DNA of 64,000 nt from JABWAN01 sp041918175 (GTDB lineage: Bacteria; Zhuqueibacterota; Zhuqueibacteria; Zhuqueibacterales; Zhuqueibacteraceae): assembly GCA_041918175.1 (NCBI GenBank), contig JAYRWE010000073.1, positions 109,335-173,334 of the forward strand. Direction: 5' to 3'. Position 1 is the stretch's first letter, and each line of letters opens with the position of its first letter. This document shows, piece after piece, positions 58,889-64,000 of the stretch. A program made the translations under genes and the position numbers. The notes beneath the pieces are model-generated. The model was not told the DNA's origin and ran no database searches. It was given only the letters and a program-made list of their open reading frames with translations.

Positions 58889-61717
58889 TCAATTCACCGG
58901 ATTGCCGTCCTTATCCAAAACGATCGGATCGCCGAGGCCAAGTTGCTTCAAGCCCGCGAGCTGCGTGGCCGCATCGCCCACGACGAGATACACCATCTTG
59001 TTCGGATCGAGATATTGCTGCGCGAGTTGTTGATGGCGCGCTTTGGTCATATCCGCAATGATGCGCTCCTGTTGTTTCACGTAATCGAACGGCAAGTTGT
59101 ACGTCGCGATTTGCCCGAGCAGGCCCGCGAGCGCGCCCAACGTTTCGAAACGCCGCGCGTTCGATTGCGTCAACGCGCTTTTCGTGAAGGCAAAATCCTC
59201 GTCACTCAAACCATTGCGATACTTCGCAATCTCGTCTTTGAAAATCTGCGCGGATTCATACGTCGCGTTCGAGCGCACGCCCGCGAAAGCCACGAACGGT
59301 CCGGGATAAATTCCCGCAAAGAAGTTCGAACGCGCGCCATACGTGTAGCCCTTCTCCTCGCGCAGAATCAAATTCAAAATGCCGTTGAAACTGCCGCCGA
59401 GTTTGTAGTTCATCACCGTCACCGGAAAATAATCCGGATGCGCATAGGGCAGCGCCATGTAGCCAATGCGAATCTGCGATTGCTTCGCGCCGGGCACATC
59501 AATGAAATAGAGCAGCGGCTTGTCGGTCGAGGGCGCTACGGCATATTCTTGAAATTTGACTTCCTTCGCCGGCCACTTCTGTTCCAAAGGCGCAAACAGT
59601 TTCAGCGCTTGCTCCTTTGACACATTGCCGGCAATGGTGATAAACGAGACGCTCGGCGAGTAATTTTTCGCGTAGAAATTTTTCAGGTCTGCAATCGTAA
59701 TTTGCTCCACGGAAGCCGGCGTGCCGTAGGTGTTGTTCGCGAGAATGTGCGCATTGCCGTAGAGCAATTTGCGATGCGCTTTCTCCGCAATGGCCGCAGG
59801 ATCGACGCTGCGACGATTGATGGTTTCAATGGTCTCTTGCTTGATGCGCGCAAATTCTTTTTCATCCCAACGCGGTTCGAGCAAAATTTCTTGGAAGAGC
59901 GCATACGTCGCATCAAGCTTGGTCGAAAGCGCGTTCGCCGAAATCGTAATGGCTTCGTCGCTCGTGGACATGCGAATGCTCGAACCCAATTCATCAATCG
60001 CTTCTTCGAGTTCGAGCGGTGTTTTGCTCTTCGTGCCCTCCATCATGATGTCGGTCATCAAATTCGCCACGCCGACTTTGGCTGCATCATCGAGCAGCAG
60101 GCCGCCTTTGAGCGTGAGCGCCATTTCCACGAGCGGCAATTCTTTGTGCTCGATGCCATACACGCGCAAACCGTTCTTCAACGTGTGCGTCCAAATCTGC
60201 GGCACAGTGCTTTGTGGCGAAGGGCCTTTAGCTGGCTCAATCGAGCGATCAAAATTTGAAGGCAATTTTTCGCGTGGCGCGCTCGCTGCGGTTTGCGCGG
60301 TTTTGTTTTCCGCATTCGGAGTGATCGCTTCTTCTACAACCGGGAAGCGTTCGGAGTTTTCCGCGACGAGATCGGTCTTGCCTTTGGGCACGAAACTCGT
60401 GAGCACATAATGCTTGCCCTTGAGATATTGATTGTACACGCGCCATACGTCTTCTTTCGTGACGGCGAGCGTGTTTTGAATATCCTGCGAAATAAAATCC
60501 GGCGAACCGGCATACTCGTTATAATAGGCAAGCTGAAAGCCTTTGCCGAGCACGCTGGAAATGCCGTTATAAAAATTCGTTTCTGTCTTCGCTTTAATGC
60601 GCGCGAGGTCGCGATCGGTGAAGCCTTCTTTTTCAAAGCGCGCCAATGCTTCGTGAATCGCCTTTTCCACCTCCGTCAAATTTTTGTCGGGAAACGCGCG
60701 CACGCGGAATTGAAAATAGCCGGCGACTTCCAAGCTTTGTTGGAACGCCGCAGCCGAGGGCGCGAGCTTCTTCTCTTCCACAATCACTTTGTAGAGCGGT
60801 GCCTTCTTGCCGTCGGAAAGCAAGTCCGCGAGCAGATCGAGCGCGTACGCATCTTTGCTGAAATTTTGCACCGTCGGAAATGAAAGCGTGGCTTCGGGCG
60901 AACGCGCGAAGTTGTCTTCATGAAAAGCGCGTTTGGTTTGCGCGAGCGCAACGGGCACGGGCTTGGGGTCGGGCACGGGCGCGGCGGATTTCAATTCGCC
61001 AAAATATTTTTCCACCCATTGCTTGGTTTGCGCGTTATCATAATCGCCGGCAATGACGAGTGTCGCGTTGTTCGGACCGTACCATTTCACGAAGAATTGG
61101 CGCACGTCGGCGAGTGTCGCGTTCTTCAAATCTTCGAACGAGCCGATGACTTGCCAATTGTACGGATGCGTTTCGGGAAAGAGTGATTTGTGGATCACAT
61201 AATTGGTGTGGCCATACGGCACGTTATCCACGCGCTGGCGTTTTTCATTTTGCACCACGTCTTGTTGATTGGCGAACGCCTCTTGCGTGACTGTGGGCAG
61301 CAAGTAGCCCATGCGATCCGCTTCAAGCCACAAACACATTTCGAGCGCATTCTTGGGCACGACCTCGTAGTAAATGGTTTGATCGAAGTTCGTGCCGCCG
61401 TTCAATTCGCCGCCCGCGCCTTGAATCTTGCGGAAGAATTGATCCTGGCCCACATGCTGCGATTCTTGAAACAGCATGTGCTCGAACAAATGCGCGAAGC
61501 CCGTGCGGCCTTTTTCTTCACGGCCGGAGCCGACATGATAAAGAATCGCGACGGACACGATGGGATCGGATTTGTCTTCGTGGAGAATGACTTCCAAACC
61601 GTTTTTGAGTTTGTACTTTTCATACGCGATTTTGAGCGCGGGTTTTTCCGCGGCAAACAAGCCGCTCATCAAGCCGAGCGCGGCAACACTTGAAGCAATG
61701 ATTTTTTTGAGACGCAT
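58889..61717 (-). CDS. M16 family zinc protease, two-domain
   Basis: A 942-residue exported protease. MRLKKIIASSVAALGLMSGL is a signal peptide; GAGGAGC before the ATG at 61717 decides this start over an alternative at 61729. The inverted zinc motif HLFEH (His76, Glu79, His80) with the third ligand near Glu158 in VVQNEKRQR marks the active first M16 domain. A second, inactive M16 domain follows in the C-terminal half (PLVEMALTLKGGLLLDDAAK, TYGARSNFFAGIYPGPFVAF). It degrades peptides in the periplasm, like PqqL/insulinase homologues. Its 3' end is duplicated at 58080-58240. Confidence 0.92.
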   Translation of the reverse strand: MRLKKIIASSVAALGLMSGLFAAEKPALKIAYEKYKLKNGLEVILHEDKSDPIVSVAILYHVGSGREEKGRTGFAHLFEHMLFQESQHVGQDQFFRKIQGAGGELNGGTNFDQTIYYEVVPKNALEMCLWLEADRMGYLLPTVTQEAFANQQDVVQNEKRQRVDNVPYGHTNYVIHKSLFPETHPYNWQVIGSFEDLKNATLADVRQFFVKWYGPNNATLVIAGDYDNAQTKQWVEKYFGELKSAAPVPDPKPVPVALAQTKRAFHEDNFARSPEATLSFPTVQNFSKDAYALDLLADLLSDGKKAPLYKVIVEEKKLAPSAAAFQQSLEVAGYFQFRVRAFPDKNLTEVEKAIHEALARFEKEGFTDRDLARIKAKTETNFYNGISSVLGKGFQLAYYNEYAGSPDFISQDIQNTLAVTKEDVWRVYNQYLKGKHYVLTSFVPKGKTDLVAENSERFPVVEEAITPNAENKTAQTAASAPREKLPSNFDRSIEPAKGPSPQSTVPQIWTHTLKNGLRVYGIEHKELPLVEMALTLKGGLLLDDAAKVGVANLMTDIMMEGTKSKTPLELEEAIDELGSSIRMSTSDEAITISANALSTKLDATYALFQEILLEPRWDEKEFARIKQETIETINRRSVDPAAIAEKAHRKLLYGNAHILANNTYGTPASVEQITIADLKNFYAKNYSPSVSFITIAGNVSKEQALKLFAPLEQKWPAKEVKFQEYAVAPSTDKPLLYFIDVPGAKQSQIRIGYMALPYAHPDYFPVTVMNYKLGGSFNGILNLILREEKGYTYGARSNFFAGIYPGPFVAFAGVRSNATYESAQIFKDEIAKYRNGLSDEDFAFTKSALTQSNARRFETLGALAGLLGQIATYNLPFDYVKQQERIIADMTKARHQQLAQQYLDPNKMVYLVVGDAATQLAGLKQLGLGDPIVLDKDGNPVN

Positions 61718-61871
61718 TGTGCTCCTCACAGAGATGGTGAAATGGGATGGGATTTGTTTTCTAAATCGAAAAAAAATGCTTCAACTTTAAATTGACAATG
61801 CCGTGAGAACCTTCGCAATTGCGCTGGTTTTTCCGGAGTAATATTATGCTGAACTTGGTTGCTGCATTCGC

Positions 61872-62153
61872 TCAAACCGCCGACGCGGCGTTGCCATTCA
61901 CAGCTTTGGGCGGATACGTGGGCATCACCAAAATTTGATAACCATAGTCGAGCAGAATGTCCGAAGATTTGTCGCTGGCGAAATGCACAAGTTCGAGCAG
62001 GCGGTCGTCATCCGCTGGCGAAGTGACATTGACCCATAAATCTGCCGGGTCCTCCGGGCTTTCGGTGATCTGCACCAATTCAATCTCCGGAAATTTTTCT
62101 TTCACCGCGTCGAGCAGGTCGTCAATCAACTCTTGCTGTTTGAAGTTTATCAT
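61872..62153 (-). CDS. Degenerate nucleotidyltransferase-like partner of HEPN protein
   Basis: A 93-residue protein whose start overlaps the HEPN stop (ATGA). Its C-terminal half (DRLLELVHFASDKSSDILLD) resembles the tail of MNT nucleotidyltransferases, and it sits where the MNT partner is expected. It lacks the GSxxRG and DxD active-site motifs; the corresponding part reads VQITESPEDPADLWVNVTSP. It might be a non-catalytic antitoxin. The family is otherwise unrecognised. Confidence 0.6.
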   Translation of the reverse strand: MINFKQQELIDDLLDAVKEKFPEIELVQITESPEDPADLWVNVTSPADDDRLLELVHFASDKSSDILLDYGYQILVMPTYPPKAVNGNAASAV

Positions 62154-62527
62154 GGTTGCTCCAACTCCTTTCGAATGTTTAGGACAAAATCTTCTGCACG
62201 AATAAGTTGCTCTCCTGCAATCTTCTTGCTGAGGTTATTCGCGGAATAATCCGCCAGATTACGGAAGGTCAGCATATCGCCCAAATATGATTTGAGATGG
62301 CTCGGGTAAACTTTTCGCCTTTTAATCAAGCCGCTATTAAAATTTGCCTGCACCCATTTGTGATCGTTCTTCGCGTTCGTGATTCCCGCGTGTGCCAACG
62401 CCGCGATTGCGGCTTGAAACGCGGCATAATAAGCGCGATTCACCGCTGCGTCGTTGAAGCCGTGCTCGAAACAATAACGCGCCACGCTCAAGTTGTCGAG
62501 CGCTTTCTGCAAGAACGCTGCTTTCAT
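62150..62527 (-). CDS. HEPN-domain protein (UPF0332-like)
   Basis: A 125-residue helical protein with NRAYYAAFQAAIAALAHAG near residues 32-50, the UPF0332/HEPN signature; the ATG at 62527 begins MKAAFLQKALDNLSVARYCF. The longer frame to 62668 is not homologous. The usual HEPN RX4-6H motif is not evident in this family branch, so RNase activity is uncertain. It is translationally coupled to the small partner downstream. It is the third HEPN/MNT-type module in this window. Confidence 0.75.
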   Translation of the reverse strand: MKAAFLQKALDNLSVARYCFEHGFNDAAVNRAYYAAFQAAIAALAHAGITNAKNDHKWVQANFNSGLIKRRKVYPSHLKSYLGDMLTFRNLADYSANNLSKKIAGEQLIRAEDFVLNIRKELEQP

Positions 62528-62663
62528 ACTCCGCCTCCATTTTAAGCGGAATTTAGCAGGATTTGCTTCCGGCACAATTGAAAATTCCGTTGCAACAGGG
62601 AGCGGAAATATTATCTTGCGGAAGGACGTTCGAACCGGCGCTTTGTTTAATTGTAATTGTTCG

Positions 62664-62730
62664 GCCACGGCTTGGCCGGGGCTTGTATCTGGCTTTTTAA
62701 ATTGATGCGGTGCTACGGCTTGGCCGTAGC
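62664..62730. repeat. Two adjacent hairpins of the GGCTTGGCC type
   Basis: GCCACGGC-TTG-GCCGGGGC (62664-62682) and GCTACGGC-TTG-GCCGTAGC (62712-62730, perfect 8-bp stem) follow each other upstream of the beta-lactamase-like gene. They resemble the terminator stem at 54223 and may be REP-like elements or an attenuator. Confidence 0.55.
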
Positions 62731-62756
62731 ATTACTTCTTTATCGCGAGGTCGTGC

Positions 62757-63701
62757 ATGAAACGTATCGCCGCAGGTTTAGTCTGTGCCCTTCTTTTTTT
62801 GTTTTTATATCAAAGCGTGAGCTTGGCACAAGCCGACAAAAGCCACACGAGAGAGAAGAAGGACGCAAAGCTTGAAGCAAAGTTGTTGGCAGCGCTGAAA
62901 GATTTTCGCGGCGAGGTGGGCGTCTATGTTCGCCATTTGCCCTCCGGCCGCAGCGTGGCAATCCGCGCCGAGGAATTGTTTCCCACGGCGAGCTTGATCA
63001 AAGTGCCCATCATGCTCGGCTTGTTCGATAAATTTCACCAGGGCGAGTTGGATTATCACGGCTCGCTCATTTACAAAGACTCATTGCTCTATGCCGGAGA
63101 AGATCTTTTGGGTTCATTCAAAGACGGCGAGAAAGTGGCGTTCAGCAAGGTTGCGATGCTGATGATCACGACGAGCGACAACACCGCGAGCTTGTGGTGC
63201 CAAGCGTTAGCGGGCACGGGCGTGGCAATCAACAATTGGCTGGAAGCGCACGGCTTTCAGCAAACGCGCGTGAACTCGCGCACGGAGGGGAGAGAAGAGG
63301 CGCGTAAGGAATTTGGTTGGGGGCAAACCACGCCGCGCGAGATGGCGGAACTGCTCGTGATGATTCGCGAGCGCCGGGCCGTGAGCGCTGCGGCGAGCGA
63401 CGAGATGTACCGCATGCTCACGCGCATTTATTGGAATGACGAAGCGCTCTCGCAAGTACCGCCGCAGGTGCAAGCGGCTTCGAAGCAGGGCGCGGTGAAT
63501 CGCTCGCGCTCGGAGGTTGTGCTCGTCAATGCGCCGAGCGGCGATTATGTGTTTTGCGTGATCACGAAAAATCAGCAGGACGAGAGTTGGGAGTATAACA
63601 ATGAAGGTTATGTGTTGCTGCGCAAGGTCTCTCGTTTATTGTGGCAACACTTCGAGCCAAAGTCGAAGTGGGCGCCGGCCGAGGGGTTTGAAAAGTGGTA
63701 G
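62757..63701 (+). CDS. Class A beta-lactamase-like serine hydrolase
   Basis: A 314-residue exported protein with signal peptide MKRIAAGLVCALLFLFLYQS. The SxxK motif is TASLIKVPIM (Ser79, Lys82), the SDN motif is TTSDNTAS (140-142), and the KTG equivalent is KQGAV near residue 245. These are the active-site elements of class A beta-lactamases and related DD-peptidases. An Arg-rich omega-like region (EGREEARKEFGWGQTTPREM) differs from typical class A enzymes, so beta-lactam hydrolysis is not certain. GCGAGG precedes the ATG. Confidence 0.85.
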   Translation: MKRIAAGLVCALLFLFLYQSVSLAQADKSHTREKKDAKLEAKLLAALKDFRGEVGVYVRHLPSGRSVAIRAEELFPTASLIKVPIMLGLFDKFHQGELDYHGSLIYKDSLLYAGEDLLGSFKDGEKVAFSKVAMLMITTSDNTASLWCQALAGTGVAINNWLEAHGFQQTRVNSRTEGREEARKEFGWGQTTPREMAELLVMIRERRAVSAAASDEMYRMLTRIYWNDEALSQVPPQVQAASKQGAVNRSRSEVVLVNAPSGDYVFCVITKNQQDESWEYNNEGYVLLRKVSRLLWQHFEPKSKWAPAEGFEKW

Positions 63702-63716
63702 CGTTGCTTTGTTTTT

Positions 63717-63795
63717 GACTCCAAGCCACCTCGCTTGCAAAGGCCACTGCGGTAAACAAGCGGAGAAGACACGCAATAACGCGCAGCGACAAGAC
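63717..63795 (-). repeat. Dispersed repeat family B, copy 4 (reverse orientation)
   Basis: Read on the minus strand: GTCTTGTCGCTGCGCGTTAT, then TCTTCTCCGCTTGTTTACCG and CAGTGGCCTTTGCAAGCGAG GTGGCTTGGAGTC. It aligns with 19211-19300, but its 3' end is more divergent. It abuts a transposase remnant. Confidence 0.55.
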
Positions 63796-63816
63796 AAAAA
63801 AAGAAGCTATGGGGGA

Positions 63817-64000
63817 ATGCGGGCACGCAAACAACTTGCCTTGCTGTCCTATATTCGCAACCTGCTTCCCAAGGGGAGCGCGGTGCTTTTGGTTGGCGAT
63901 AGCGAATTTGGCAGTGTGGATGTGCTCAAAACCCTGAAACGCTGGCGCTGGACTTATGTTTTACGTCAGAAGGGAAACCACCAAATCAAATTGCTCGGCC
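63817..64000 (+). mobile_element. IS4-type transposase fragment (5' truncated, continues past the window)
   Basis: The frame from an ATG at 63817 encodes MRARKQLALLSYIRNLLPKG, then VLLVGDSEFGSVDVLKTLKR and WTYVLRQKGNHQIKLLG, which is the second-Asp region of DDE transposases of the IS4 superfamily (GDSEFGSV). The N-terminal DNA-binding region that should precede it is not found; instead family-B repeat DNA lies upstream. The element is therefore either a truncated copy or one disrupted near its start. It runs to the end of the window. Confidence 0.75.

Noticed and set aside
63562..63834. 90-codon minus-strand frame at the 3' end of the beta-lactamase-like gene
   Set aside because: It covers a family-B repeat copy and overlaps the true gene; the other three copies of the repeat do not keep this frame open.

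Overview
The window looks like a chromosomal segment from an uncultured bacterium of the FCB superphylum, for example candidate phylum KSB1 or a relative such as Calditrichota or Zixibacteria. This is an inference. It rests on two exported proteins (16062-19115 and 37860-38960) that end in a Por-type sorting domain with an N-x-PNPFNP motif, on a reg_prop/Y_Y_Y hybrid-type sensor kinase, on several FG-GAP, RCC1 and BNR-type beta-propeller exported proteins, and on a moderately GC-rich genome with many antisense shadow frames. No rRNA, tRNA or CRISPR array was seen. Ribosome-binding sites are ordinary purine-rich ones, and a few genes start with GTG.

Layout. 1-9.8 kb: the C-terminus of an S41 protease, ppdK, a HAD phosphatase, a hotdog thioesterase, small membrane proteins, and an iron-sulfur/NrfD fused redox protein without a catalytic partner. 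9.8-13.7 kb: a defence-like island with a DUF4258/YgiT-type toxin-antitoxin pair followed by two tandem TIR-domain genes, the second carrying a P-loop ATPase. 13.8-21 kb: an outer-membrane barrel, a large Ig-like surface protein, and a Tat-exported class V aminotransferase. 21-24.3 kb: an AT-rich DNA methyltransferase of type IIG/Eco57I style with an unknown partner. 24.3-31.6 kb: methyltransferases including a zinc-ribbon/methyltransferase/Nudix fusion that overlaps a Rof-like gene, then propeller proteins. 31.8-36.7 kb: an FAD amine oxidase whose 5' end is duplicated around an MntA/HepT toxin-antitoxin pair, then moaA and trxB. 36.7-43.2 kb: exported proteins and a two-component system. 43.2-49.5 kb: RhuM, methyltransferases including a probable methanethiol methyltransferase, OsmC, and an enoyl-CoA hydratase. 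49.5-53 kb: a TPR protein and a VWA-lipoprotein/membrane-protein pair. 53.2-56.4 kb: an ATP-grasp, glutamate-cysteine-ligase-like and M29 peptidase operon. 56.7-58 kb: an AT-rich aldo/keto reductase. 58-62.5 kb: a second nucleotidyltransferase module that captured the 3' end of the adjacent M16 protease, followed by a HEPN pair. 62.7 kb to the end: a class A beta-lactamase-like hydrolase and a truncated IS4-type transposase.

The most notable themes are three. (1) Two unrelated MNT/HEPN modules each sit between a complete host gene and a diverged second copy of that gene's end, which is the geometry expected of insertion with long target duplication. (2) The tandem TIR genes are a compositional mosaic. 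(3) Several dispersed palindromic or terminal-inverted-repeat elements recur, including a family of about 85-90 bp with four copies and a 75-95 bp hairpin family with four copies. All functional calls come from reading motifs in the translated sequence. No database search was possible.
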